The position numbers were made by a program, and so were the translations under genes. DNA of 64,000 nt from Roseovarius sp. M141 (lineage in GTDB: Bacteria > Pseudomonadota > Alphaproteobacteria > Rhodobacterales > Rhodobacteraceae): assembly GCF_024355225.1 (NCBI RefSeq), contig NZ_VCNH01000008.1, positions 2,542,001 to 2,606,000 of the forward strand. Reading direction: 5' to 3'. Below, piece after piece: positions 16,702 to 26,040 of the stretch. Each line of letters opens with the position of its first letter. The first letter of the stretch is position 1. Under the pieces are notes generated by a model. It saw only the letters and a list, made by a program, of their open reading frames with translations, ran no database searches and was not told the origin of the DNA.

Positions 16702-18519
16702 TCAGTTGCCGGCCTTCTCCTCCAACGTCAGCCATTCCCCTTCAGCGTCAGCGAGTCCCTTTTGCCGATGGGTCAGCGCCTCCATCGCCTTGCGGAATTT
16801 GACCGGCTCGCGCGTAAACAGCTCGGGGTCGGCCATCAGGCCTTCCAGCTTGGTGATTTCGGCCTCAAGCCGGGCGATCACCTCAGGCAGTTCGGCAAGA
16901 CGATGCCTTTCGGTAAAGCTGAGCGCGCCAGATTTGCCCTTTTTAGACGCGCTACTGGTCTTGGATTTTGAGGCCGACTTGCGACCGGCATCCGCCCATT
17001 CCGCCGTCGATTGGCGCTGCGAGCGATAATCGGTCCAGCCGCCGGCATAGACGGTCGCGCGGCCATCCCCCTCCATCGCGATGGTGGTGGCGGCGACGCG
17101 GTCCAGAAAATCGCGGTCATGGCTGACCAGAATGATCGTGCCGTCGTAATCGTCCAGAAGCTCCTGAAGCAGATCCAGCGTTTCGATATCCAGATCGTTC
17201 GTCGGCTCGTCCAGCACTAGAATATTCGATTCGCGCGCCATCAGCTTGGCCAGCAGCAGCCGGGCCTTTTCGCCACCCGACAGGGACCGAACGGGCGCGC
17301 GCGCTTGCGCCTCATCAAAAAGGAACTCCTTGAGGTAACCGATCACATGGCGCGGCATTCCGCGCACCAGAATCTGATCCGCCTTGCCCGACACACGCAT
17401 CTCCGGATCACCGGTCAGGCTGTCCCACAGGCTCATATTCGGGTCCAACTGCGCGCGCGCCTGATCGAAAATCGCCGGCAGCAGGTTCGTGCCCAGGCTG
17501 ACCGTGCCGCTATCGGGCGCCTCGGTGCCCATGAGCATGTTCAGGAGCGTCGTCTTGCCCACGCCATTGGGACCGACCAGCGCCACGCGGTCGCCGCGCT
17601 GGATCTTGATCGAAAAATCCGACAGAAGAACCTTGTCGCCGTAAGCTTTTGAAATGCTTGTGGCTTCAATGACTTTCTTGCCTGATTTCGGCCCGGAATC
17701 CAGCGCCATGGCCGCCGCACCCTGCCGCTGAATCTGACTCGACCGCTCGGCGCGCAATTCCTGAAGCGCACGCACGCGGCCTTGATTGCGCTTGCGTCGG
17801 GCGCTGATACCCTCGACGGCCCAGCGGGCCTCGGACTTGATCTTGCGGTTCAGCTTGTGACGGGCCTGATCCTCGTCTTCCCAGACCTTGTCACGCCATT
17901 CCTCAAAATGGGTGAAACCCTTTTCTTGGCGTCGCGTCATTCCCCTGTCTATCCAGAGGGTTGCGCGCGTCAGTTCACGCAAGAACGCGCGGTCGTGGCT
18001 GATCAGAACATAGGCGCTGCGCGTCTCTTTCAGCGTGGCCTCCAGCCAGGCGATCGCCTCGATGTCCAGATGATTCGTCGGCTCGTCCAGTAGCATCAGT
18101 TCGGGGGCCTCGGCCATCAGCTTGGCCAGCGCAGCGCGGCGACGTTCGCCCCCCGAGGCGGTTTCGACCGGGCGCGCGGGGTCGAATTTCAGCCCCTCGC
18201 CCGCCATTTCCACGCGGTATGTCTCGGCCGGATCCAATTGGCTGGACGCGAAATCGCCCAACGTGGCAAAACCGGCCATGTCGGGGTCCTGCTCCATGTA
18301 GCCGACCGATGCGGCGGGGGCCAGAGTGCGGGCGCCGCTGTCGGCCTCGACCAGCCCGGCCATCACCTTCATCAGTGTGGACTTGCCCGACCCGTTACGG
18401 CCAACCAGCGCGACACGGTCGCCCGGCTGAACGACCAGCGACAGGTCAGAAAATATCGGATCGCCCCCAAAGGTGAGGGAGATATCATTGAGTTGCAAAA
18501 GGGGGGGACGTGCTGCCAT
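16702..18519 (-). CDS. uup: ABC-F ATPase Uup
   Basis: A 605-residue soluble tandem ABC protein without membrane segments: Walker A GRNGSGKST and GPNGVGKTT, signatures ASGGERRRA and LSGGEKARL, two DEPTN Walker B ends, and the interdomain P-site tRNA-interaction linker region. A Lys/Ser-rich stretch and a coiled-coil C-terminal domain (about residues 515-600) fit Uup rather than EttA. ABC-F proteins act on the ribosome; Uup also affects precise excision of transposons. Usual length. Confidence 0.85.
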   Translation of the reverse strand: MAARPPLLQLNDISLTFGGDPIFSDLSLVVQPGDRVALVGRNGSGKSTLMKVMAGLVEADSGARTLAPAASVGYMEQDPDMAGFATLGDFASSQLDPAETYRVEMAGEGLKFDPARPVETASGGERRRAALAKLMAEAPELMLLDEPTNHLDIEAIAWLEATLKETRSAYVLISHDRAFLRELTRATLWIDRGMTRRQEKGFTHFEEWRDKVWEDEDQARHKLNRKIKSEARWAVEGISARRKRNQGRVRALQELRAERSSQIQRQGAAAMALDSGPKSGKKVIEATSISKAYGDKVLLSDFSIKIQRGDRVALVGPNGVGKTTLLNMLMGTEAPDSGTVSLGTNLLPAIFDQARAQLDPNMSLWDSLTGDPEMRVSGKADQILVRGMPRHVIGYLKEFLFDEAQARAPVRSLSGGEKARLLLAKLMARESNILVLDEPTNDLDIETLDLLQELLDDYDGTIILVSHDRDFLDRVAATTIAMEGDGRATVYAGGWTDYRSQRQSTAEWADAGRKSASKSKTSSASKKGKSGALSFTERHRLAELPEVIARLEAEITKLEGLMADPELFTREPVKFRKAMEALTHRQKGLADAEGEWLTLEEKAGN

Positions 18520-18550
18520 GGGCGCGGGCTATCCCGCCGCACGCCTGCCG

Positions 18551-19309
18551 TCAAGCGCCCCCGTCAGGCACTCTGGCATCCGCGCGCAGCAACCGCTTGC
18601 GCGCAACCGGGATCGCCGCGATTTCCAGACCGGTAAAGACGTGCAGCGTATTCATCTGCGCGTCGATCACCGCATGGTCGCTGACCTTGCCCCCCATTGC
18701 CAGATACGTGCGCAGCAACGGCGGCATCGCCTGCACCGCGCGGCGCGCATCGGGGGCGTCCTGCTGCCGCATCAGCGGCACGGTTTGCGGCGCGCGGGGC
18801 AGCGGCGCCCAGTCGGGCGGCGCAAGGTGACGTTGCGCCAGCAGGGCAAAAGCCGCCGCATAGGGTGCAGGATCAATGCCGCGAAACGACGTGCAGCCAA
18901 ACAGCATTCCCACGCCTTGCGTGTCGACATGCGCGGTCACCGCGCCCCACGCAGCGCGCAGGATATCGGGATCGCGCAAGCCGGGGCGGACGCAGAATCG
19001 CCCTAGCTCGGTCATCGGCCCCATGTGGAGCGCAAGGCGCGCCAGATCATAGAACCGCGCCGAATAGCTGCGTGCGATGTCCGCGCCGCTGGCCAGCGGC
19101 AACATGCGAAAGCAGCCGACCAGACAACTGGCGCGGCGGTCCTCGATCACGATTTGAATGCAGGCGTCGTCGAACGGATCACGGTCGGGGGCGCCCAGAC
19201 CAAAGGCCGCCGCGCGGATCGCGCAAGCGGCCTCCAGATCGTCGGCGCCGCGCGCTCGCCGCGCAAGGTAGCGCGGTCCGTTCGCTGGCTGCGTGCCCGC
19301 CGCAGACAC
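18551..19309 (-). CDS. OlsB-like N-acyltransferase (GNAT fold, ornithine lipid synthesis)
   Basis: A 252-residue protein of the OlsB family, recognised by ELGRFCVRPGLRD (substrate-binding strand) and GVGMLFGCTSF. OlsB transfers a 3-hydroxyacyl group from ACP to the alpha-amino group of ornithine, the first step of ornithine lipid synthesis. No OlsA partner is adjacent. Translation appears to start at GTG 19309 with a weak ribosome-binding site, 19 bp after the bamE stop, so it may be co-transcribed with bamE. A different GNAT acyltransferase is possible. Confidence 0.7.
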   Translation of the reverse strand: MSAAGTQPANGPRYLARRARGADDLEAACAIRAAAFGLGAPDRDPFDDACIQIVIEDRRASCLVGCFRMLPLASGADIARSYSARFYDLARLALHMGPMTELGRFCVRPGLRDPDILRAAWGAVTAHVDTQGVGMLFGCTSFRGIDPAPYAAAFALLAQRHLAPPDWAPLPRAPQTVPLMRQQDAPDARRAVQAMPPLLRTYLAMGGKVSDHAVIDAQMNTLHVFTGLEIAAIPVARKRLLRADARVPDGGA

Positions 19310-19328
19310 CCGCGCTGCCGCCGAGGCC

Positions 19329-19790
19329 CTAGAAGAAGTCGGCCGGATTGAGGTTGCCGAAGTTGCCCATCATCTGCTGCAAGAACCCTTTGCCCGCGAC
19401 CGTGCTATCGGTGACGCGGCGCGACAATGTCACCATCCGGCCAGCTTGCAGGTCGAATCGTTCGATATTCGCGATGACGCCCCGGCTGTCAAAGCTGATG
19501 GCCAGCACCTGCCGGTCGATTTCCTCGGGGCGCATCATGCCGTAAGCCTTGAAGCGGCTGCGCACATAATAATAGTCGCCCCCGCTCAACATGCCCGCAA
19601 CCGAGGGCGCGCCGATCACTTCATCAACCGTCGCACGGGTATCGACGCCCGGAACCAACTGTAGCAGGTCCTCCTCCGGCGGCACATATCCATGATTCTG
19701 GTACAGTGCCGTACAACCGGCCAATGCGGTCATCAGGGCAAGGACGATTGCCATGCAGGCGATTTTAAGCGAATATTCGGTCCCGAACAT
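19329..19790 (-). CDS. bamE: Outer-membrane assembly lipoprotein BamE
   Basis: A 153-residue lipoprotein with lipobox ALAGC (Cys26) and the SmpA/OmlA fold segment PGVDTRATVDEVIGAPS, followed by a YYYVRSRF strand. It is a subunit of the BAM complex that inserts beta-barrel proteins such as BtuB. The ATG at 19790 is chosen because GAGGA lies seven bases upstream; the internal ATG at 19754 has no such site. Divergent from the YceD gene. Confidence 0.9.
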   Translation of the reverse strand: MFGTEYSLKIACMAIVLALMTALAGCTALYQNHGYVPPEEDLLQLVPGVDTRATVDEVIGAPSVAGMLSGGDYYYVRSRFKAYGMMRPEEIDRQVLAISFDSRGVIANIERFDLQAGRMVTLSRRVTDSTVAGKGFLQQMMGNFGNLNPADFF

Positions 19791-19877
19791 GACTGTCCTC
19801 TTGATATCGGCCCACCGGGCCTTTTATCCCGCTTATATCAAGCCAACCCCCTTGTTCAAGAAAGGATGCGCCCGCCC

Positions 19878-20444
19878 ATGGCAAAGCTGCTGACTGACGC
19901 CGCCACATTGCGCGTGGCCGACCTACCAAAGGGGCGCACGCAACCCTTCGATATCGTGCCGGACGCAGATGCGCGCGCCGCCCTGGCCGATGCACTGGGA
20001 ATAGTGGCCCTGCGCAAGCTGACCTTTCGCGGCACGCTGGCGCCGCTGGGACGTCATGACTGGCGGCTGACCGCCGAACTGGGCGCGACCGCCGTGCAGG
20101 CCTGCGTCGCCACGCTGGCGCCTGTGACCACGCGCATCGATACCCGCATCGAGCGGCGGTTCCTGTCGGACATGCCCGCCCCGGCCGAGCTGGAGGCGAC
20201 GCCCGAGGACGGGATCGAGATACCCCAGGACGACAGCGAAGAGCCGCTGGGCGACCTCATCGATCTGGCGCGCATCCTGCACGAGGCGCTGGCGCTGGCG
20301 CTGCCGGACTATCCGCGCGCCGATGGCGCAGGCATCATGGCCGCACAGGCCGCACCGCCGGGCAGCGCCCCGCTGCGGGATGAGGATCTGAAACCCTTTG
20401 CCGGGCTAGCCGGGCTGAAAGCCAAATTGGAAAGCGACGGCTGA
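19878..20444 (+). CDS. YceD/DUF177 family protein
   Basis: A 188-residue acidic protein of the DUF177 family, which commonly sits directly before rpmF in bacteria and is linked to 23S rRNA accumulation. The segment FRGTLAPLGRHDWRL and the acidic PEDGIEIPQDDSEEPLGD are recognisable, although the usual cysteine pair is reduced to one cysteine. ATG 19878 has AAAGGA upstream; the in-frame ATG at 19866 is too close to that site. It is followed by rpmF-plsX-fabH in the classic order. Confidence 0.8.
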   Translation: MAKLLTDAATLRVADLPKGRTQPFDIVPDADARAALADALGIVALRKLTFRGTLAPLGRHDWRLTAELGATAVQACVATLAPVTTRIDTRIERRFLSDMPAPAELEATPEDGIEIPQDDSEEPLGDLIDLARILHEALALALPDYPRADGAGIMAAQAAPPGSAPLRDEDLKPFAGLAGLKAKLESDG

Positions 20445-20497
20445 CACCTCCTGCCCGCCCCCACCTATGTGCACGGTCGTTGCAGCCGCGCACATTT

Positions 20498-20546
20498 AGC
20501 GCGAAATATCGCTTGCGGCGCCGGTATTTCACTGTATTTTCGCGCT
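20498..20546 (+). promoter_or_regulatory. Overlapping alternative hairpins in the rpmF leader
   Basis: AGCGCGAAATA (20498-20508) can pair with TATTTTCGCGCT (20535-20546, one bulged T). Its inner GAAATA part can instead pair with TATTTC (20525-20530). The two foldings exclude each other. The element lies about 105 bp upstream of the L32 start codon. It could be an attenuator, an autoregulatory L32 site, or a protein-binding palindrome overlapping the promoter. Confidence 0.4.
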
Positions 20547-20649
20547 TTCACGGAATTTGGGGTTGAACCGGCGCCGCAAGGCGGACTAAGAGCCGCACAA
20601 CCTCATGGAAACTGGGCCAGTCCGGCCCCACAGGAATCGGGATCGCGAC

Positions 20650-20856
20650 ATGGCCGTCCAGCAGAACAAAGTATCGAAATCGCGTCGCAACAATCGCCGC
20701 GCACATGACGCCCTCAGTGGCGCCAACCCCAACGAATGCCCCAATTGCGGCGAGCTGAAGCGCCCGCATCACGTCTGCTCGGCGTGCGGCCACTACGCAG
20801 ATCGCGAGATCGTCGCGATGGCTGACGAGGTTGATCTGGACGACGACGCGGCCTGA
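20650..20856 (+). CDS. rpmF: 50S ribosomal protein L32
   Basis: A 68-residue protein starting [19 protein letters not shown] with the four-cysteine zinc ribbon CPNCGE / CSACGHY, so this is the zinc-binding form. It is followed by plsX, the conserved ribosome-to-lipid gene arrangement. Normal length. Confidence 0.97.
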   Translation: MAVQQNKVSKSRRNNRRAHDALSGANPNECPNCGELKRPHHVCSACGHYADREIVAMADEVDLDDDAA

Positions 20857-20915
20857 CCTCCCTCGGTCCGGACCAGAATCACGGCCCGGACCACAATCAA
20901 GGACAGACCGCCCGC

Positions 20916-22091
20916 ATGACCGCGCGTCCAGATATCACACCGGCGGATGCAGCCCATCCCGGCCCATCCGCTGATGGGTCTGGTGCTGCTGCCGCCAACC
21001 GCAGGACGGTCATATCCGTCGACGCAATGGGTGGTGACGCGGGGCCTGCCAGCGTTGTTGCAGGCATTGCTGCCAGCGCACAGAAAAATCCTGACATTGC
21101 CTTCATCCTGCACGGCCCCAAGGCCGAGCTGGCGCCGCTGGTCGCCCGTCACAGGGAACTTGCGGGATGTTGCGAGCTGCGCGATGCCCCCGGCATCGTC
21201 ACAATGCAGGACAAGCCCGCCCATGTGGCCCGCCACGGCAAGGATACCTCGATGTGGTCCGCGCTGGAATCGGTGCGCGCAGGCGAGGCGACTGTGTGTG
21301 TCTCCTGCGGCAATACCGGCGCACTGATGCTGATGTCGGTTCTGCGCCTGCGCCGCCTGCCGGGCATCTACCGCCCTGCCATCGCCGTGATGTGGCCATC
21401 GCGCAATCCTCAGGGGTTCAACCTGCTGATGGATGGCGGCGCAGACATCAGCGCCGATGCCAAGGATCTGATGCAATACGCATTGATGGGCGCCTCTTAT
21501 GCGCGCAGCGGATTGGGCGTTTCGCGCCCCCGCATCGGCCTGATGAATGTCGGCACCGAAGAGCATAAGGGCCGCTCTGAATTGCGCGAGGCGCATGATC
21601 TGATCTCGGCTCACGCACGCGGCGCCGATTTTGATTTCGTCGGCTTCGTGGAAGGGCGCGATCTGCCCGGTGATACCGTGGACGTGATCGTCACAGACGG
21701 ATTCACCGGCAATGTCGCGCTGAAAACCGGCGAAGGTACCGCGACTCTGATCGCGGATCTTCTTCGCGAGGCGTTCCAGTATTCCATCCTGTCCCGTATC
21801 GCGGCATTGCTGGCCTACCCGTCCCTTCGCCGCCTGAAAAAGCGGATCGACCCGCGCCGCGTCAATGGCGGCGTCTTCCTCGGCCTCAACGGCACGGTCG
21901 TCAAATCGCACGGCGCAGCGGATGCCACAGGTGTATCGGCAGCCGTCAAATTGGCATTCAAATTGGCCCAGACGGGTTTTTCAGAGAAACTGGCCGAACG
22001 CGTGGCCAAAGCTACCTTGATGGCGCAGGATGGCGGTCCGGACGATGACGCACCCGGCCAGAGCGACGCGCCCAATGGAGCCAAGACATGA
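20916..22091 (+). CDS. plsX: Phosphate acyltransferase PlsX
   Basis: A 391-residue peripheral membrane enzyme that converts acyl-ACP to acyl phosphate for phospholipid synthesis. The core begins at VISVDAMGGD and includes SCGNTGALM, RPAIAVMWPS and VTDGFTGNVALK. About 30 residues precede the usual start, so initiation could be further downstream; I see no better ribosome-binding site. The stop overlaps fabH by ATGA. Confidence 0.93.
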   Translation: MTARPDITPADAAHPGPSADGSGAAAANRRTVISVDAMGGDAGPASVVAGIAASAQKNPDIAFILHGPKAELAPLVARHRELAGCCELRDAPGIVTMQDKPAHVARHGKDTSMWSALESVRAGEATVCVSCGNTGALMLMSVLRLRRLPGIYRPAIAVMWPSRNPQGFNLLMDGGADISADAKDLMQYALMGASYARSGLGVSRPRIGLMNVGTEEHKGRSELREAHDLISAHARGADFDFVGFVEGRDLPGDTVDVIVTDGFTGNVALKTGEGTATLIADLLREAFQYSILSRIAALLAYPSLRRLKKRIDPRRVNGGVFLGLNGTVVKSHGAADATGVSAAVKLAFKLAQTGFSEKLAERVAKATLMAQDGGPDDDAPGQSDAPNGAKT

Positions 22092-23062
22092 CCAGACGCG
22101 CCGTTCCCCTCGGTATCGGCCACTACCTGCCCGACCGCATCGTGCCCAACGCCTATTTCGAGACGCTGGTCGACACGAGCGATGAATGGATTCGCACCCG
22201 CTCTGGCATCGAACAACGCCACTTCGCGGCAGACGGCCAGACCACATCCGATCTGGCGACACGCGCGGCGCGTGCGGCACTGGACAATGCCGGGCTGACA
22301 GCGGACGACATCGACGGAATCATCGTCGCCACATCGACCCCGGACCTGACGTTTCCGTCGGTCGGCACCATTGTGCAGGCCAATCTGGGCATGACGCGCG
22401 GCTTCGGCTTTGACGTTCAGGCGGTTTGCGCGGGCTTCGTCTTTGGTCTGTGCAACGCGAATGCGATGATCGTTTCGGGTCAGGCCGATCGCCTGCTGGT
22501 CATTGGCGCCGAAACGTTCAGCCGGATCATGGACTGGACAGACCGCAGCACCTGCGTGCTGTTCGGTGACGGCGCTGGCGCACTGATTCTGGGCGTCGAG
22601 GACGGCGTCGGCACATCGCAGGATCGCGGCATTCTGGCGACAGACCTGAATTCGGACGGGCGTTATCGCGATATGCTGTATGTCGATGGCGGTGTGTCCT
22701 CTACCGGCACGGTCGGGAAGTTGCGCATGCAGGGCAACCCGCTGTTCCGCCAGGCGGTGGAAAAACTGACGCAAACCGCAGATACCACGCTGGCCCGGGC
22801 CGGGCTGAGCGCCGATGACGTCGCATGGATCGTCCCGCACCAGGCCAATATCCGCATCATTCAAGGCACCGCCAAAAAGATGGGGGTTCCGATGGATCGC
22901 GTCATTCTGACGGTGCAGGATCACGGCAATACATCCGCTGCATCGATTCCGCTGGCGTTGTCCGTGGGCGTCGCTGATGGGCGGATCAAGCGTGGCGATC
23001 TGGTGTTGAGCGAGGCAATCGGCGGAGGCCTGGCGTGGGGGTCTGTCGCGATTCGCTGGTAA
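22088..23062 (+). CDS. fabH: Beta-ketoacyl-ACP synthase III FabH
   Basis: A 324-residue enzyme that starts fatty acid chains by condensing acetyl-CoA with malonyl-ACP. The catalytic cysteine lies in AVCAGFVFGL, the histidine in VPHQANIRI and the asparagine in HGNTSAAS. Normal length, translationally coupled to plsX. Confidence 0.95.
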   Translation: MTRRAVPLGIGHYLPDRIVPNAYFETLVDTSDEWIRTRSGIEQRHFAADGQTTSDLATRAARAALDNAGLTADDIDGIIVATSTPDLTFPSVGTIVQANLGMTRGFGFDVQAVCAGFVFGLCNANAMIVSGQADRLLVIGAETFSRIMDWTDRSTCVLFGDGAGALILGVEDGVGTSQDRGILATDLNSDGRYRDMLYVDGGVSSTGTVGKLRMQGNPLFRQAVEKLTQTADTTLARAGLSADDVAWIVPHQANIRIIQGTAKKMGVPMDRVILTVQDHGNTSAASIPLALSVGVADGRIKRGDLVLSEAIGGGLAWGSVAIRW

Positions 23063-23118
23063 ATCCGTGTAACCGTGCCCACCAATCCGCTTAAACTGCC
23101 CTTTCCAAGTCATTGTAA

Positions 23119-23148
23119 TTGACTCGCAAATTTCTTCCCCACTATGGT
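23119..23148 (+). promoter_or_regulatory. Candidate promoter for ihfA
   Basis: TTGACT (23119-23124), an 18-bp spacer and TATGGT (23143-23148) precede the ihfA start by 26 bp in an AT-rich strip between fabH and ihfA. This would allow IHF-alpha to be expressed separately from the lipid genes. Confidence 0.5.
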
Positions 23149-23174
23149 TAGGAAAACGCAATCGGGGGATGAAA

Positions 23175-23477
23175 ATGAGTGACAAGACATTGACGCGCAT
23201 GGATTTGAGCGAAGCGATTTTTCGCGAGGTCGGACTGTCGCGGAACGATTCGTCCCAACTGGTCGAAAGCGTTCTTGAATATATGTCTGATGCGCTGGTC
23301 CGCGGCGAGCAGGTGAAAATATCGTCTTTCGGCACGTTTTCGGTACGCGAAAAATCGGCACGTGTGGGCCGCAACCCAAAGACCGGCGAAGAGGTCCCTA
23401 TCAATCCGCGCCGCGTCCTGACCTTTCGCCCCTCGCATCTGATGAAGGATCGCGTGGCCGCGGGCAACAAACGCTAG
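23175..23477 (+). CDS. ihfA: Integration host factor subunit alpha
   Basis: A 100-residue HU/IHF protein with the DNA-wrapping arm [23 protein letters not shown] in normal form. The start at 23175 is preferred to ATG 23169 because GGGGG at 23164-23168 is then seven bases upstream rather than adjacent. It partners with IHF-beta (not in this window) to bend DNA. The MerR-type gene follows after 7 bp. Confidence 0.92.
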   Translation: MSDKTLTRMDLSEAIFREVGLSRNDSSQLVESVLEYMSDALVRGEQVKISSFGTFSVREKSARVGRNPKTGEEVPINPRRVLTFRPSHLMKDRVAAGNKR

Positions 23478-23484
23478 GCAGACC

Positions 23485-24417
23485 ATGTCGAAATCCGCAG
23501 ACGCCTTTCGCACCATCAGCGAAGTCGCAGACTGGCTGGGGGTTCCCGCCCATGTCCTGCGCTTCTGGGAGAGCAAGTTCACTCAGGTGAAGCCGGTCAA
23601 ACGCGCCGGCGGGCGGCGCTATTACCGCCCTGCGGACATGCAATTGCTGGGCGGTATTCGCAAGCTGCTGCATGACGAGGGCATGACCATCAAGGGCGTA
23701 CAAAAGGTGATGCGCGAGCATGGCGTGCGCCACGTCGCCGCCATGTCGCCCCCCCTTGATGACGATATCAAAGAGACCATTGCCGGCATCGCACTGAATG
23801 TGCCCGAGGTCGAAGAGGCGCGCGGCGCTGTCCTGAGCTTTGACCGGTCCAGGGGCGGCGCGCAGGCCAGCGTTCCTGCAGATGATGCGACACCCAAAGA
23901 TGTGCAGAAACCCGTGCCCAACGCAGATACGCCCCCCGCGTCCCCCGACACAGCGCCAGAGGCAACAACCGCAGCTGATACCCCTGCCGAACGTCAGGAC
24001 GAGCAGGCGCCGGATAGCACCGCAGCCACCACGGTCCAACCGGAGCCAGCCGACACCGAAGACACAACAGCACCGGCCCAGGCTGATCTGCCGCGCCCGC
24101 CTGCGCCTTCTGCCAGCGCTGACCCAAGTAGCGCCGCCGAGGACGCGGTCGAAATCGCTTCGCCCCCCTCGCAGGACGACGCGCCGACCCTGCAAGACAG
24201 CGACGCCGCCACGACTGTGCCGCCCTCGCCCCGCGTCGCGGAAGTCTCTGTACCGGAGGACCTGGACGACAACGTGCCCGCCGCCGCGTCCGCCCTTACC
24301 AATTTTGGCACACCGGATCCGGCCATTCTGGTTGCGCAGCACCCTGCCCTGTCCGATCTTGCCGGGCGCATGGCAGACCTGCGCGCGCGTATGGCCGGGG
24401 GCGCGGAATCTTCGTGA
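23485..24417 (+). CDS. MerR-family transcriptional regulator with long Pro/Ala-rich tail
   Basis: A 310-residue protein with a MerR winged-helix domain at residues 8-80 ([22 protein letters not shown], then [12 protein letters not shown]). About 180 residues of Ala/Pro/Thr/Asp low-complexity sequence and a short C-terminal helix ([14 protein letters not shown]) follow. The ihfA-MerR order is conserved in alphaproteobacteria. The tail has no ligand-binding cysteines, so metal sensing is unlikely. The target is unknown. Confidence 0.85.
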   Translation: MSKSADAFRTISEVADWLGVPAHVLRFWESKFTQVKPVKRAGGRRYYRPADMQLLGGIRKLLHDEGMTIKGVQKVMREHGVRHVAAMSPPLDDDIKETIAGIALNVPEVEEARGAVLSFDRSRGGAQASVPADDATPKDVQKPVPNADTPPASPDTAPEATTAADTPAERQDEQAPDSTAATTVQPEPADTEDTTAPAQADLPRPPAPSASADPSSAAEDAVEIASPPSQDDAPTLQDSDAATTVPPSPRVAEVSVPEDLDDNVPAAASALTNFGTPDPAILVAQHPALSDLAGRMADLRARMAGGAESS

Positions 24418-24484
24418 TATCAAGCCTGAAAAAAGGTTTTACCTCTTGTCCCTGCCCGAAAAACAGGTATGACGACCAAATCGT

Positions 24485-24561
24485 CGGGCTATGGCGCAGT
24501 CTGGTAGCGCGTCCGTCTGGGGGACGGAAGGTCGCAGGTTCGAGTCCTGCTAGCCCGACCA
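24485..24561 (+). tRNA. tRNA-Pro(GGG)
   Basis: Acceptor arms CGGGCTA/TAGCCCG, T arm GCAGGTTCGAGTCCTGC, and anticodon stem TCCGT/ACGGA around loop CTGGGGG give anticodon GGG. CCA is encoded. Confidence 0.95.
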
Positions 24562-24672
24562 TTAACACCTTCCCCAACATCCAAAAATCGCACTGCCAGC
24601 ATCGTTTTCTCCCGCAATTGCAAAGACTGGCCAAGGCGGGTAAACCAGCGCGACTTTCATAGGGGCGCAGCG

Positions 24673-25749
24673 ATGACCGGGGTTCTCTCCAGCCAGCAGA
24701 TCCAAGGCATGATCGACAGCGGCGCCATTGCCGCCGAGCCCGCCGTCACGCCCGCTCAGATCCAGCCTGCCAGCCTCGATTTACGTCTGGGCCATATCGC
24801 CTACCGGGTTCGGGCCTCGTTTCTGGCCGGCGAAGGGCGCAGCGTGGCCGAACGCCTGCGCGAATTTGAGATGCACCGCATCGATCTGACCGCCGGGGCG
24901 GTGCTGGAAAAGGGCTGCGTCTATGTTGTTCCGCTGATGGAATCGCTGGCCCTGCCCGCGTCTGTTCAGGCAACGGCCAATGCCAAATCCTCCACCGGGC
25001 GGCTGGACCTGTTGACGCGCGCTGTCACCGATGGCGGCGCGGAGTTCGACCGTATCCCGGCGGGCTACAGCGGCCCGCTATACGCCGAGATTTGCCCGCG
25101 CTCTTTTTCGGTGCTGGTAAGGCCCGGTATGCGGCTGAACCAAATCCGGTTCAGCACCGGCGACGCGGTGCTGAATGACGCCGATCTGGTCGCGCTGCAT
25201 GCCTCTGACCGGCTTGTCGACTGCAGCCCTGTCATCAGCGACGGGCTGGGCTTTTCCGTCGATCTGCGGCCAGCCACAGGCACGCTGGTCGGCTACCGCG
25301 CCAAACCGCATGCAGGTGTGATTGATCTGGACAATATCGACCATTACGACCAGGCAGATTTCTGGGAGGAAGTGCATACACGCGAGGGGCGGATCATCCT
25401 CGATCCCGGCGCATTCTACATTCTGGTCAGCCGCGAATCGGTTCATATCCCCCCGCAATATGCGGCGGAAATGGCGCCCTATCTGGCGATGGTGGGCGAA
25501 TTTCGCGTGCATTACGCCGGTTTCTTCGATCCCGGATTCGGACACAGCGCCGCTGGCGGTACAGGCTCGCGCGGGGTGCTGGAGGTCCGCTGCCACGAGG
25601 CGCCTTTTGTGTTGGAACATGGCCAGATCGTCGGGCGGCTGATCTACGAGCGCATGGATACTGTTCCAGACACGCTATACGGCGCCGACCTCAGCTCGAA
25701 CTATCAAGGCCAAGGCCTGAAATTATCCAAACACTTCAAATCATTGTAG
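24673..25749 (+). CDS. dcd: 2'-deoxycytidine 5'-triphosphate deaminase, two-domain form
   Basis: A 358-residue protein about twice the length of enteric Dcd, consisting of two dUTPase-like beta-barrel halves. The catalytic-type signature is in ATANAKSSTGRLDLL in the first half; GEFRVHYAGFFDPGFG lies in the second. The long form is typical of alphaproteobacteria. It deaminates dCTP to dUTP for thymidylate synthesis. The family assignment is solid; which half keeps activity is not shown by sequence alone. Confidence 0.85.
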   Translation: MTGVLSSQQIQGMIDSGAIAAEPAVTPAQIQPASLDLRLGHIAYRVRASFLAGEGRSVAERLREFEMHRIDLTAGAVLEKGCVYVVPLMESLALPASVQATANAKSSTGRLDLLTRAVTDGGAEFDRIPAGYSGPLYAEICPRSFSVLVRPGMRLNQIRFSTGDAVLNDADLVALHASDRLVDCSPVISDGLGFSVDLRPATGTLVGYRAKPHAGVIDLDNIDHYDQADFWEEVHTREGRIILDPGAFYILVSRESVHIPPQYAAEMAPYLAMVGEFRVHYAGFFDPGFGHSAAGGTGSRGVLEVRCHEAPFVLEHGQIVGRLIYERMDTVPDTLYGADLSSNYQGQGLKLSKHFKSL

Positions 25750-25773
25750 CCCGAAAGTAACGCGATACCTGCG

Positions 25774-25974
25774 TTACATCCGCCCCATACGGCGGGCAAT
25801 CTTCATCGTGCTGCGCGCCCGTTTCTGCGTCTCTTTCGAATTCGGGGCGTCGCCAGTCGGTGACCCGTTGTTCATGCGCTTGCCCACGGCGCCAATACCA
25901 GCGTCGATGCCCCTACGCATCAGACGACGCATGATCATGCGCATCGCCATGTTTATCAGTTGATTGGCGTTCAT
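25774..25974 (-). CDS. Small basic Met/Arg-rich protein, function unknown
   Basis: A 66-residue protein very rich in Met and Arg (MAMRMIMRRLMRRG near the N-terminus, IARRMGRM at the end). A strong GGAGG lies upstream of ATG 25974, which supports real translation. The N-terminal half could form an amphipathic helix with membrane or nucleic acid affinity. I recognise no named family. It is 66 bp downstream of scpB on the same strand. Confidence 0.6.
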   Translation of the reverse strand: MNANQLINMAMRMIMRRLMRRGIDAGIGAVGKRMNNGSPTGDAPNSKETQKRARSTMKIARRMGRM

Positions 25975-26040
25975 TGCGCCCTCCTTCTTTTCTAATACTT
26001 CTACATAACATCAAATCACGATGATTTCAGGGCATCGCGA

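Noticed and set aside
23880..24290. Second functional domain in the MerR-type protein
   Set aside because: The region is Ala/Pro/Thr/Asp low-complexity without motifs; treated as a disordered tail.
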